This document shows positions 10,343-21,489 of a stretch of DNA of 64,000 nucleotides, one piece after another. Position numbers and translations under genes: made by a program. The stretch is from Closterium sp. Naga37s-1 (lineage: Eukaryota > Streptophyta > Zygnematophyceae > Desmidiales > Closteriaceae), in assembly GCA_947471745.1 (NCBI GenBank), contig CANJKZ010000084.1, forward strand, positions 1,286,501 to 1,350,500. The letters run 5' to 3'. Numbering within the stretch: position 1 is the stretch's first letter; every line of letters begins with the position of its first letter. The notes under the pieces were generated by a model. It worked only from the letters and a program-made list of their open reading frames with translations. It made no database searches and was not told the origin of the DNA.

Positions 10343-13300
10343 CTAGTGCACGGGTTTGTCAATGAAGTACACCTCCTCTACGTCCTCATCGTCTGACAGG
10401 AAAGAGTTGTCCTCCTCTTCCACGACCTCCTGATCGTCGCCCAAGTCCTGTTCCACTTCATCGTCCTCCTCCTCCTCCTCCCCCTCGTCCTCGTTCTCCC
10501 CCGCAGTTCCAGCAGCCACAGCTTCACCCTCCTTCTGCTTCCCCTTCCTCTCCCTCTCTGCCACGGCCAGCTTCAGGCTCTTCACAGGGCGCCTCCTCCG
10601 CATGGACCTCCACACCTCCAGTGCCTCCGGCCATTCGATCTCGTACTTCAGGAGCGATATCTGCATCAGCTCCCCCAGACGCGCGTTGCAGAGCGCTCCA
10701 CGCACCCAGGATTTGATGATGTTCTGCCTGGAGAACCCCCTCTCGCACTCCACGGTGGAGAGGGGAAGCACAGCCAGCGCCTGCCACAGCAGGATGAGGT
10801 TGGGCCATCTCCTGCCAGGCACATTCGAAACACAACAAAACATGTAAAAGTATCAACAAGTTAATAAATCAACAAGTTGGAATTCAACATGTTAATAATC
10901 ACCAACATAAAAATCAAATAGGTAAAAAACTCGTACGCATGCAGTGGCCTACCTCTTTGAGTCTACGCTCCCAAGAAAGTTGTGAAGGCCCTGGGCGAAG
11001 CTCTCCATCTCATGGTGTGACTCCATGATCGCGCAGAATGTCGGGATCTCCCTCTCTGCTGCTTTGATGTCGAATCCCGGCAGCTTGTGGCGGAAGAGCC
11101 TGCTGCATCCGTGCAGCCACTCCTTGCACTTCTTCTCTCGCTGGGCCTTGATCTTCGGCCACTTCCCCGCCCGGAACAGCTTCGTCGGGCCCAGCTTCCC
11201 AAGGTCATTCAGCCGTTCGTTCAGGTTGTCCACGCAGTCGCGGGCAAATTGGCGGCACAGCTTCACGCAGTCTGCGTAGGTGCTTCCCTGCTTGTGGCCC
11301 TTCAGCTTCCTCTCATGCATGGTATAGAGGTGGTTGATTGGGCGTCCCTCTCCGTCCACGCCTCGAACCCGGACCTGCTTGCCTCCACCCTCCTTGTGGA
11401 CCTTGAGGAAGTTTACCAGCCAGCTCTTGCCCTCGCCCCCGAACGGTTTGTTTGTCGTCAAGTAGCGCTCCGTCAGGTCACCCGTGGTGGACTCAATAGT
11501 CTTCGAAATCTCAGTCACATCCAGCTGTCACACATGCAATCAACAACAGGGAGTAGGATTAGCAAAAGTGTAGGATTACACTTCCCATCTCAACATTATA
11601 CTAGCATTCAATCTCACCTCACGCCTCTGGAAGCAGCGGTTGAGGTCGTTCATGTCGGCCAGAATGTCGGCCAGGAAAAACAAACAGAACTGGAACTTGT
11701 AGCACGTCACAATCTCGTAGGCCTTGTGGTTGTGCTCCCAGAGCAGCACGATGCAAGCGCCGAGGACCTTGCACAGCCTGCGCACCGCATCATCTCGTGA
11801 CAGCCATCGAACCGTGTGGATTCCTTGGACCTCGAGGTTTGTCTGGTAGATCACTCGCTAAAGGTACTTGAAGCGCTGACTCCACACGCTTGAGTTTCCG
11901 AGAAGCGTCGCCACTGTGCGCACCACCTTGTCGACCATGCCAAGGTCCTTGTTTGACTCAGCGGCGTCCTTCACAGCCAACGCCTCACTGTAGGATGCAG
12001 GGAATACAAATCAAGAGGTAATTGGTTAATCTTATACGTAGAAAACCACACCAACTAGAAAACTTGATACACACCGGTGGGCGATGCAGTGGCATGAAAA
12101 CAGGTGCGGAACGTGTTCCCGAAGACGCGCCACCAATCCGTTTTCTTTCCCGGTCATGACCGACGCACCATCCGTGCTGATGCCGACGATCTTGGACACA
12201 TCGACGGCTGCGGAGCGGAGATGGTTCAGAAGCACCTCGAACAGAGACCCTGCATCACACCGCTCAACCGTCAGCAATGTAAAGAACTCGCATGCGATTT
12301 GGCGATTCTTAAAAAACGTAAGGTACACAATCATGTGTTTCCCTCGTGTTCGGTCTGTGCTCTCGTCGCACTGAATGCCCAGGAAGGGGGATGCCAGGAT
12401 GTGGTCCATCTGGACCCGAGTGAGGTATGTACTGATGCTGTGAACCATTTGTTGGAACCCGTATCTGCACAGAGGAGAATAAAATGGTCAGGATCGTAAT
12501 AAAAAAACCACACGTCACATATGTCCAGCTGCAATCTAACGGTAAGATTAAATACCGTGTGAGATACACGCCGTAAGATTGTCGAGGAATGTCTGGCGTG
12601 TCCTGCTCCGCAAGATGCCGCATCAGCTTCGGAAACATGCTAATCGGCGCGTCGCACTGGCACAGGAACTGCGTAGACCGCATGAGACGAATCGCGCGCC
12701 GCCCCTCGACGTCGGAGTTGATGAAGTCAAAAATCGCCTGCTGGCCCTCGCGGATGCCCGCCGCAAGCTTCAACTGCCGATTCACCGCCGCCTTGTGTGC
12801 GTCCGTATGCTCGTGCGCCCTGAACGACTGCGTCTGCAAGTCACGGCCACCGTCGTCACCTTGCATGGCGTACCTCGTGTTCCCCTTCGCGTACGACATG
12901 CAGATGGAGCACTTCACGTATGGAAAACCGTCCTTGGTCTTCCTAAACACCAGCCAGGAAAAGTGTTGCGACCACTTCGTCTCGTAGTTAATACTCGCCT
13001 CAAGGTACACCTGCTCTCGCAGCTGCATCTTGGTGAGTGCGGGCGAGCCGGTATCCGCGCGCACAGGGATGTCAACTTCCTCCGGTTGCTCAGCTTCTTT
13101 GTCATTGTCAGGCGGTGGAATACGGCGGCCTCCAACGACCAGAGTACTCTGCGCCCACTTCCCATTTCGCGCTCGCTTGGGAGTGGAAGAAGCCGACGGC
13201 GGGCCAACAGACACACGCACCGTGCTTGGAGTGGGGCTAGGCGATGGCGGTGGGGGATCTTTGCTGCAAGAAGCAACAGCCGGGGGTAGAGTGAAGGCGA

Positions 13301-13532
13301 CAGGATGTGGAGAATCAGAAGGAGTAGGGGTTACTCTAGCAGCAGAGTCATGAACCATAGACCTAGGAGGTTCTGGTGTCACCGGAGCACCGGTAGCTCT
13401 AAGAAAATCGAGCCCAGACCGGGGATCATCTGATGCTTTCTCCGGCAAGGCTTGCGCTGTCGGTTTCGCCGGTAAAGGTGGCTCGTCAGGGCCAGTCTGA
13501 GGAGCATCTTCGTCGGCCGACAGGGCCTCCAT
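10343..13532 (-). pseudogene. hAT transposase, five exons, one premature TAG
   Basis: Spliced model (minus strand): 13532-12556, 12464-12075, 11987-11618, 11524-10953, 10811-10343. All introns are GT-AG, phases match, total 926 codons including the stop. The N-terminal 200 residues are low-complexity Pro/Ser. Next is a BED/TTF-like zinc finger (CSIC ... HEHTDAH), the first Asp region (CDESTDRTRGK), the second Asp region (ISTDGASVMTG), the ZNF862/KIAA1586-like middle, then the C-terminal hAT dimerisation domain (LLWQALAVLPLSTVECERGFSR split over residues) and an acidic tail. Codon 499 is TAG (11858-11860) in KYL*RVIYQ, probably from CAG. Without this change the gene looks intact, so loss is recent. 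It would excise and insert the element in the nucleus. Confidence 0.9.
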
Positions 13533-13709
13533 GGCGGCGAGCTAGGGGAAAGATGGAGCGAGAGGAAAGTGTGATACTGAACGAAAAGCAGGAAGCGAAG
13601 GAAGCCTGGCTCTGGGTAGGGGGAAGGAAAGGAAGATTGGAGATGGCGGGGTCATCACGAAACCACCGCGGCGCGATGCCACAAGGTTGATGGCATGGCA
13701 ACATTCGTC

Positions 13710-13745
13710 AATGAATTCGGCCGTAGATGCACGGCCGAATTCATT
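13710..13745. promoter_or_regulatory. Perfect 15-bp hairpin upstream of the hAT gene
   Basis: AATGAATTCGGCCGT (13710-13724) and its exact inverse (13731-13745) flank a 6-nt loop. It sits about 180 bp upstream of the transposase ATG, inside the transposon. It could be a transposase or host-factor site or a structured 5' leader. Confidence 0.8.
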
Positions 13746-14319
13746 AAAGGACTGCTTAGCTGCCAACGCATACTGTCAACATGCCGTTCTGGCGAATGGC
13801 AGAGGCATGCTGTGCACTGCGAGGTGCGCGTGGCAGCAACGTATCATAGATTTGGGTGCGTTGTCACTGTTGACAGCTGTCTTTACAGCACGGTGTTGGA
13901 ATTCGGTGTCGTTATTACGTCAGTCCAGCGCGTGAACGGGGTACCTCACATGGGGCCACGCGAAGTAATGATTACGCACAGGGGGGGGTTATCGAAAGGA
14001 AACTTCGAGGAACCTTCGTCCCGATACCCTCGCATTCAGGGTCCACCGAACGCATACTCTGCATAGACATAGTCCACAAGTACACTACTCTGAGTCTAGT
14101 TATAAGATTTCAGGGTTCGTTAAGTAACTTGTCTGATTGGATCAGAGTTCACAAGTTAAAAAAACTGAAATTGCAGGGCCCAGCAGTTGAGAAGCCTGTA
14201 ATCACCCTGAAATCAGGGTAATTACCCTGATAAAATCAGCCCTGACACCCACCCCGCACAAGCTACCCGGGGGTGTACAATTACGGGGGGTGTTTTGTCC
14301 GGGAGAATACGGTAGTATT

Positions 14320-15138
14320 TGTTGGTGCAACCCTACGGTTTGCACTCGGCTTGTTGTCCGTGTGCGTGAATGTGTGTGTGTATGGAATGGTATGAGGGCA
14401 TGGGATAATATATATTTCATGCTTATAATTGTGTGTGAATGTTGAGTCATGATGTCGAGTGTGTGTGTCGAGTCAATAGCGAGTTATCGCTAGACGCGTG
14501 TTACGCGGTCGTTTGTGTCTCGCGCGCGGTTTCTATTTTGTCGTGCTCGGTTTCTATTTTGTCCTGTGTCGAACGTTCGGCGTGTCGCAGGTGTGTGCAG
14601 CAGACCCATCAAGAACTCAAGGATGAGTTTGTGATGAAGAGCCCGAGCCTTGGTGTCAAGCCTCAAGTGATTTCGAAGCTTGCCAAAAGGGTACACCTCA
14701 AGATATTGAAGATAGTTACATTACTTTGTGTAGTGTAACATTTCACTTGGTGTAGGCCCTAGTGAAGGGTAGTTTCGAGACCCTTCGTGGTTGGGGACAG
14801 TGTGGCACTGTTCCACATCACTGTACCTCGGCTCTTGGGGTTTGTAGGAGGTGGGAGTCATTCCCAACTCGTAACTCTTCCTATCTTGTGTTCTAAGACT
14901 ATAGTGGCTGCCATAGTACCGTTCGTTCAAACCGACGCCGTGTCGTCAATTCTTTATCAAATCGTGCAATCTAAATTGCTAATTGTAGACGACGTGAAGA
15001 CGCTCCAGATCCAATTTGAATCAAGTCATTTGCAGCTGTGAGCAGAACGCTATCAACGTTTGAAGCCGCTGTGCAGAAATCCGTCTGTGCTCTCTATCTT
15101 TCGTTTTAGGCACATTCAAGCCTATTGTGACTATAACA
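14320..15138 (+). repeat. Solo LTR of copia family D, unit 1
   Basis: This 819-bp LTR starts TGTTGGTGCAACC and ends GACTATAACA, flanked by the target duplication GTATT (14315-14319 and 15139-15143). It is homologous, in inverse orientation, to the 3' LTR at 23081-23890, which sits next to a copia RNase H. No internal region is present, so it arose by recombination between the LTRs of a full element. Confidence 0.9.
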
Positions 15139-15444
15139 GTATTTTTCTCCTCATTTCAGTTCATTTTAAGTTTGGGTAGGCAGGAAGAAATTGGGGGATC
15201 TTCGTTTTCTTGGGCTGCCTTTCTTTTGCGCTATAGATAATGGCATGATATTTAACATGACATTGTAACTACGGTATGTGGATTGAAAACAATACGAGGA
15301 TAAGACATGTTTATGTAATATTCCACCATTCCCTGGAATACAAAACAGCAGCGAAGAGCTGAGGACTACAATTGACTGGGATGCCTTACGTTCTCCCAAA
15401 ACTTCCTGTTTGCTCCAACCTCTAGCTAGACTACCTACTCGAAA

Positions 15445-15560
15445 GTCTAGCCTAGACGTATCATTTCAACATGAAATAAGTGCGTTTTTGAGACATCTCA
15501 GGAAGTCTAGCCTAGACATCTCAGTCGTCTTTGAGACATCTCAGAAAGTCTAGCCTAGAC
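15445..15560. promoter_or_regulatory. Three copies of the dyad GTCTAGCCTAGAC upstream of the NOG1-like exons
   Basis: The 13-bp dyad occurs at 15445-15457, 15505-15517 and 15548-15560, the last two embedded in a repeated block containing GAGACATCTCA. GAGACA is the reverse of TGTCTC, the auxin response element core. The block is about 450-560 bp upstream of the proposed start codon at 16007, so it is a candidate promoter element; function is inference. Confidence 0.5.
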
Positions 15561-16006
15561 ATCTCATTTCAAAGCCGGCGCGCTTCGTCGGGCTGTCGGC
15601 TCCACCCGTGCGTGCTGCCATGCAAGTCGCCGCGCACTGCGGTGCAGTGCGGCTCACATGCCAGCGGCTCACATGCCGCCACGTGGAACCGACCCTGGCA
15701 TCCCTTCCCTGGAGCCAGAATAGAAGCCGAGACCCTAGAAGCACTCGGTTCAGAATCACACGCGCTCGAAGCTATCACGCGCCTTCACGTGTCCCTTCGC
15801 GACTCGTGAGCGGCGACGGGCGACTTCCCGCTCGTCTCAGCGTCGTCGGGGTTGTCCCCTTCATCGCCGTCGTCGAGCGTCGCATAAGGGAGGTCGCACG
15901 GCGACGAGCGACTCACAGAACTGCCGTGCACGCCGCGACTGATGCGCGTGTCCCCGCCGCTACGACCCGTGTTGCCCCCCATGCCGCCTTTACACGCCTC
16001 GCCTCC

Positions 16007-16966
16007 ATGCATGGCGCCGCTGTCGCACGCATCGACTCGTTCTGCATCTCCCTCCCACTCTCGACGTCCCTTCCCGTCCGTCGTTATGCTGCGCCTCCCC
16101 TCCGTGCCACTAAATCCGCCGCTATTGCCGCCGTTGAAGGCGCCGGCAACGCAGACAAATTAGCTGCTTCCCTCCCGCCCTTCCCCTCCCCATTCCCCGC
16201 ATCCTCCCCCTCATCCTCCGCCGACGCTTCCGCCTCTTCCGCGTCTTCCGCCGCACCAGCTTCCCCGCCTCCCCAGAGCAAGCGGCAGTACGCGATCGGC
16301 GCGCTGCAGCAGCTGCCCGCCGTGTCGCCCGCTGCGGAAATCATCGGCATGGCGCTGCGCCGCGCCAAGCACGTGCGCGCGAGCAGAGGTGAGCGGCGGG
16401 CAGTGACGGGTGCGTGGTGCTGGCTTGCACGTGATGAGCGGTAGTGGCGGCAGCGGTGGTAAATTTTGCTCCATTGCTCCCTCTATCTTAGCCCTTCTGC
16501 ACGAATCCCAGCCCCCCCCCCCCCCCCTCCCCCCCTCTTCTTTCCATCAAACGCGCACTCACACTCTGGCGTCTGGTCTGACATATTGACACCTGGTTTG
16601 TAACCCTTGACACTTGAAACCCCAAACCCGAAACTTGAAACCCGAAACCTGAAACCCTGTGTTGCGAAGCGAAGGGAGGTTGATGCATGATGTTGGGTGG
16701 GGGGATGGCAGGTTGGGACTTGCTTTGATATCTTGACTTCTTTTTTATGCGGTGATGACGGGTGGGTGGGTGGGTTCGTGCGTGCATGTGTGCATGTGTG
16801 CGTGTGTGCGTGCGTGCGGCATGCGTGTGTCCATGTGTGCGTGCGTGCGGCGTGCGTGTGTCCATGTGTGTGTGCGTGTGTCCATGTGTGCGTGTGTGCA
16901 GGCATAATGAATGCAGCGAAGAGGGAGAGGAGCAAAGGTGCGCAACAACTGGACTGCCTCACTAAG
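16007..16966 (+). pseudogene. NOG1/PDE318-like plastid GTPase, exons 1 and 2 only
   Basis: Exon 1 (16007-16388) starts at MHGAAVARIDS in a long open frame; exon 2 is 16902-16966; the intron 16389-16901 has GT-AG ends. The N-terminus is rich in Ser, Ala, Arg and Pro with few acids, as in chloroplast transit peptides. The conserved part reads ALQQLPAVSPAAEIIGMALR, then RAKHVRASRG, and across the splice IMNAAKRERSKGAQQLD. This matches, from my knowledge of the family, the N-terminal domain of plant organellar NOG1-type GTPases (Arabidopsis PDE318), involved in plastid ribosome assembly. The GTPase domain is absent: after a donor site at 16967 the sequence passes into a copia fragment at about 17006. 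The conserved parts appear undamaged, so it was host sequence recently. Upstream in-frame ATGs exist at 15608, so the start is uncertain. Confidence 0.7.
16776..16900 (+). repeat. TG/CG-rich tandem repeat in NOG1-like intron 1
   Basis: Degenerate repeats of GCGTGTGTCCATGTGTGCGTG type fill the end of the intron. The minus strand reads His/Thr repeats and stays open, which is an artefact. Confidence 0.8.
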
Positions 16967-17005
16967 GTATGTATGGCATGTGGGGCATGGCATGTGGGGC
17001 ATGGC

Positions 17006-17742
17006 AGGTGACTGACACCCACCAGGTTCCTGGAGAACGAGGGGGTGTAGTAACCTATGAGAAACCCAGAAGGAGCCGCCGGACACGGGAGAGTGGTGGT
17101 GCTCTGGGCAACTACAGGTCCCACGGAGGGGACAGCCAAGGCGACAATGACTGGAGTGCGCAGTGGCGTGAGGTCAGTACAGTCGCGAAAGAAACTGCTG
17201 GACGCTCCAGAGTCTAGGGTGAATGAAAGCTGTGCAGGCTGTGAGGTCGCACCCGAGCCAACGACAAAGGCTGGTGCTAGACTAGTGATAGCTGCAGCTT
17301 CCACACAAAGACCCTCAGAGGCGCCTGGACTAGAAACTACGCACGCACCAAGACTGGAAACACAAGTCTCTACTTGTGCAGTGGGCAAGGGTCCTAGACT
17401 AGGTAGGTGAGACTCAACTGGTGAGGCAGCGCGCGGGCAAAGACGCGAGGGCCAGTGTGGTGTAATAGCGTGAGGACCAAAACGCTCATGTCGGAGGTCG
17501 TCGAGGCGACGGTAGCAGCAGGACGCAAAGTGGTCAGGACTCCAGCAGGTGGTGCGAGCATCCGAGCTAGTCAGGATCCGGTACCCGCAGGGACCGACAA
17601 CGCGCCCACTACTGGCTGAGCCGCTGCTGCAGGCGGTACTCTTAGGACCCTCAGGTCCCCACTGCCGGGAGTGCTGGAGTTGCTGTCGCTGCAGCTGAAC
17701 CTGCTGCTGCTGCAGAACTCTAGCACACGCCATGGTAGGCAC
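17006..17742 (-). pseudogene. Copia-C1 gag C-terminus and protease
   Basis: The frame reads from about 17733 (MACARVLQQQQVQL), lacking the usual capsid part of gag. It has a nucleocapsid-like motif CX13CX4HX4C (CGYRILTSSDARTTC then H and C), and the protease core FTLDSGASSSFFRDC. Homology to C2 (21043-21489) ends at 17006. Further leftward reading continues open into the antisense of the NOG1-like region, which is fortuitous. Confidence 0.8.
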
Positions 17743-17759
17743 TAGAGACGGCCGAGCGC

Positions 17760-19070
17760 GGTGGGGAGCGGCTAGGAGCGGTTGCTGGCTACAGCCTATG
17801 GTGCTGCTGGTTGTGCTGGGGGCAGCCTATGCTACTGTTGGTGCTGCTGGGGGCAGCCAATGCTGCTGTAGGTTCTGCTGGGGGCAGCCTATGCTGTTGC
17901 TGGTGTTGCTGGGGGCAGGCTATGCTGCTGCTGGTTTTGCTGGGGGCAGCCTATGCTGCTGCTGGTCCTGGCGGTAGTCCAAGCTGCTGCTGGTTCTAGT
18001 GGCACGTCTAGAGCGGTGGGGAGCGGTTCTAGGCGATTCTGGGCAGTTTTGGGCGGTTCTGGGCGGTTCTGGGCGGTTCTGGACGGTTCTGGACGGTTCT
18101 GGGCGGTTCTGGGCGGTCCTGGGCGGTTTTGGGCGGTTTTGGGCGGTTCTGGGCGGTTCTTGGTGGTTTTGGGCGGTTCTGGGCGTAGGTTAGGGCGGCG
18201 GGTACAGGGCGGGACGGCGGGCCTAGGGTGGGGCGGGACAGGTGGGGCTGCTGGCGCGTTTCTAGTAGCTGCTGGCACTGCTGGGGCGTTCTTAGCAGTT
18301 GCTGGCGCTTTCGGGGCGTTGCTAGCAGTTGCTGGCGCTGCTAGCGCGGTTCTAGTGGCTGCTGGTGCTGCTAGCATGGTTCTAGCGGCTGTCTGCACTG
18401 CTAGCATGGATATAGCGGCTACTGGCATTGCTGGGGTGTTTCTAGCGGTCGGTTTCAGGTGGGGCGGCGGGCACAGGGTGCGGGGAGGCGACGGGATGGG
18501 GACGGGAGGAGTCGGGGACGCGAAGCCGAGGGTGACGGGGACACGACGCGGAGGGCGATGGGGACGCGACGGGGAGGGGATGGGAGGTGATGAGGGCGCG
18601 ACGCGGAGGGCGACGGGGACGTGACGGGGAGGGGACGGGGGGCGACGCGGGCGCGACTCGGAGGGGGACGGGAGTTGACGGGGACGGGACGGGGACGGGA
18701 CGAGAGGTGACGGGGGCGCAACATGGAGGGCAACGGGGGACGCGACGGGGAGGGGACGGGGGCTAACGGGGCGCGACTCGGAGGGGGGGACGGGAGGCGA
18801 CGGGAAGGGGACGGGGTCGCGACGTGGGGGGGACCCGCGGGGGTCCCTTTCTAGCGCGATCTGACAGGCTCGCGGGGGCCGTTCTAGGTCGTGACATGGG
18901 GGTGACCTGCGGGATCCCTTCCTAGCGCGATCTTGCGGGCCCGTGGGGGCCATTCTAGGTCGTGACGGGTGACGGGCGGGGCAAGCGAGCTGACGGGATC
19001 GACGGGGGGGCACTACGGGAGACTAGGCGCTACGGGTGACGAGGCACTACGGGCTAGGTCAGGGTACGGG
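17760..19070 (-). repeat. Copia-C1 leader repeats
   Basis: Three kinds of tandem repeats follow each other: units around GCTGGGGGCAGCCTATGCTG (17790-17985), a 10-bp GGGCGGTTCT array (about 18030-18185) and GACGGGGACG/GGGGAGGGGACGG units (18440-18870). No coding content is credible. Confidence 0.85.
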
Positions 19071-19105
19071 GCGGTGGGCCCATAGGATGTCATTGCTCTA
19101 TACCA

Positions 19106-19239
19106 TGTCAGAGTAACAACTGGTGAATGAATTGACTAAGGAAAATGAGAAACAAGCAAGATATAGAAAGCGTAACCCTAAACCTAGGAAAACATGAAGT
19201 ACACCAACACAAATAAGCTATAACAAATATAGCTTGACA
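19106..19239 (-). repeat. Copia-C1 5' LTR
   Basis: The 134-bp LTR runs from TGTCAGAG to GCTTGACA on the plus strand. The adjacent TGGTATAGAGC (minus, 19095-19105) is the initiator-tRNA primer site and fixes the orientation. Confidence 0.8.
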
Positions 19240-19839
19240 AGGAGGAGCAGCAGCCACTGCAGCAGGTGCAGTTGCAGCCGCAGCAGTAGGAGAGGGTCGA
19301 GGAGGAGCCACAGCTGCAGCAGCAGGTATAGTTGCAGCCACAGCAGGAGAGGGCAGAGGAGGAGCCACAGCCGTAGCAGCAGGAGTGACAGCAGGAGTAG
19401 GTACAGCCGCAACAGACGCCGGAGGAGGCGGAGCAGCAGCGACAGGAGGAGCTCTCTGAGCCTACACCTGCACACTTAGTACGTAGCCCACTGCATTCTC
19501 CTCCTGTTCCTCCTAACCCGTCACTTTCCTCGTCTCCGTGGTCTCGTCGTCCTCTTCTCAGTCATGCTGTGTCCCCAGTGTCTCGCCCGTCTCGTTCCCG
19601 TGCTGACGAGAAGAGGACACTGGGGTCAGTGTCTCACGACAGCCGCACGCACGCACACATAGCTGCCGCATAGACACACACATCAGCCGCGCGCGCAGCA
19701 GCGGCACCCCCAGCCACCAGCATGCCCGCAACCCTAATATTTCCCACACCCAGATAAGCAACCTGCACTCAACCACTCTCAACTGCACTCTACAGCACTC
19801 AACTGCACTAGACCATGCTAGCCGTACCTGAGTCTCTTG
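19240..19839. other. Unassigned stretch with Ala/Pro-coding repeats
   Basis: 19240-19460 consists of GCAGCAG-type repeats that would code Ala/Pro-rich peptide on the minus strand (compare the linkers in copia pol). The rest has no motif. An inverted pair CCCCAGTGTC / GACACTGGGG lies at about 19572-19626. I see no gene. Confidence 0.4.
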
Positions 19840-21489
19840 CTATGGTGACTTCACGTGTCCCGATGTTCGATCCAGAGGGACGATTGGGGGGGGCTCAAGA
19901 GTGAGGAACAGCAGGGGGGAAAAGACCTCAGTACCTCGGTGGGGGCGACTCTTGTAGTAACAGACAGACTCGTCGAACGTGACATCATGAGAAGCGAAGA
20001 ACTGGTAGGTGACTGGGTCGTAAAACACCCAGCTGGAGGCGTCCAAAGGGAAGCCAAGAAAGAGGCAGGCACGAGTGTGACGAGACAACTTGCTCGCGCT
20101 AGGGGCGCAAACGTGAGCTAGAGAACCCCAGACACGGAAGTTAGCTGCTACGCCCGGAGAACCTGTCCAAAGGGAGACCGGCGTCACCCGTGGCCGTGCG
20201 TCAATGGGCCACAGGTTCAGGTGGTGCGCGGCGTAGCAGAGTGCCTGAGGCCACAAGAGCTGGGGGGCACCGGCATGGCACATGGAGGTCTAGGCAACCT
20301 CCATGACCAGGCCGATGCGTCGCTCGGCTACCCCGTTCTGCTGCGGCGAGGCTGGTAGCGTGTAAGACTGGATGATTCCCCGGCCCTGACAGAACGTCTC
20401 CAGGTGAGTGGAAGAAAACTCAGCACCACGGTCTGAGTGTAGGCGGAGCCCACCAGGCCCTGGGCGCCACCCCTCGCTAGTAGCCACGGCTCCAGGACAG
20501 TAGGCATGTCGGCCTTCTGTCGCAAGGGGAAAACCGTGGTGTAGCGGGAGTAGTCGTCCACCACAAACAGGAAGTAGCGCTCCTGACGTGGGCCAAGGAC
20601 CGGGGAGGGGCCCCAGACGTCCAAGTGCAGGGTCTGGAAGGGAGCCGTGGCGATGGGGAACGAGGAGGAGTGAGGGGCAGCGCGTTGCCGACCCTCGACG
20701 CAAGGAGTGCACGGCGGCGCAGGCGAGCGAGGAAGCGGGGCAAGCGACTCTAGGAGACCTGAGACCAGACGGTGTCGTGCCATCCTACTAAGACGTGGGA
20801 ACGACGGGTGACCTAGACTGTGGTGCCAAAGGACTGATGGGTGGGTGAGGGACCGACAGTCGCACGACACAGCAGCTACCTGACCTGACCTAACCCTGTG
20901 TGGTGGGACCTTGTGTGTAGTGAGTACAGACCAAGGCCCAACTCCCTGTGGAAAGTGGCCAAAAGTGCCCCAGTAGCACTGACTGTGCAGGAGGCAACAG
21001 GCTCATCCAGTGGAAAAATAGTGTCTACAGCTAGGTCGTTGAGGTGACTGACACCCACCAGGTTCTTGGAGAACGAGGGGGTGTAGTAACCTATGAGAAA
21101 CCCAGAAGGAGCCGCCGGACACGGGAGAGTGGTGGTGCTCTGGGCAACCACAGGTCCCGCGGAGGGGTCAGCCAAGGCGACAGTGACTGGAGTGCGTAGT
21201 GGCGTGAGGTCAGTACAGTCGCGAAAGAAACTGCTGGACGCTCCAGAGTCTAGGGTGAATGAAAGCTGTGCAGGCTGTGAGGTCGCACCCGAGCCAGCGA
21301 CAAAGGCTGGTGCTAGACTAGTGGTAGCTGCAGCTCCCACACAAAGACCATCAGAGGCGCCTGGACTGGAAACTACGCACGCACCAAGACTGGAAACACA
21401 GGTCTCTACTCGTAAAGTGGGAAAGGGTCCTAGACTAGGTAGGTGAGACTCAACTGGTGAGGCAGTGCGCTGGCAAAGACGCGAGGGCA
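19840..21489 (-). pseudogene. Copia-C2 fragment: protease and integrase (unit 1)
   Basis: From 21489 leftward the protease frame (FTLDSGASSSFFRDC) is followed, with stops and a frameshift, by integrase: WHHSLGHPSFPRLSR, CTPCVEG, first Asp LHLDVWGP, second Asp LHSDRGAEFSS, and NGVAERRIG for the Glu. A stop interrupts after IGLVMEVA (20290), then the C-terminal integrase region (FRVWGSLAHV, DVTFDESVCYY) runs to about 19840. Gag and leader are missing at the right end, where the sequence abruptly meets plus-strand reverse transcriptase (C3). Confidence 0.85.

Larger units (their letters stand above)
10121..14244 (-). mobile_element. hAT DNA transposon, complete, unit 1
   Basis: The 4124-bp element is bounded by CAGGGCTGA at 10121 and its inverse TCAGCCCTG ending at 14244. 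It is flanked on both sides by the 8-bp target duplication ACACCCAC (10113-10120 and 14245-14252). TIR sequence and 8-bp duplication are the hallmarks of the hAT superfamily. Subterminal CAGGG/CCCTG motifs recur at both ends, including a 20-bp perfect palindrome at 14212-14231. One transposase gene on the minus strand fills the centre. Confidence 0.95.
17006..19239 (-). mobile_element. Copia-C1 fragment: 5' LTR, leader, gag end, protease (unit 1)
   Basis: The sense strand is minus. 5' LTR at 19106-19239 (starts TGTCAAGC, ends TCTGACA in sense), primer site TGGTATAGAGC at 19095-19105, GGGCCC at 19076-19081, a long repeat leader and then a short gag-protease frame. The element stops at 17006 in what was intron 2 of the NOG1-like gene, so everything downstream of protease is missing here. 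Confidence 0.85.

Noticed and set aside
15608..16006. Far-upstream start (ATG 15608) for the NOG1-like exon 1
   Set aside because: In unit 2 the same extension is broken by a stop at 38636-38638, while the part from the 16007 equivalent is intact; an upstream start remains possible only in unit 1.
16483..17742. 419-codon minus-strand frame as a novel protease fusion with His/Thr repeats
   Set aside because: The left half is the antisense of the NOG1-like intron repeats; the frame stays open by composition after the copia junction at 17006.
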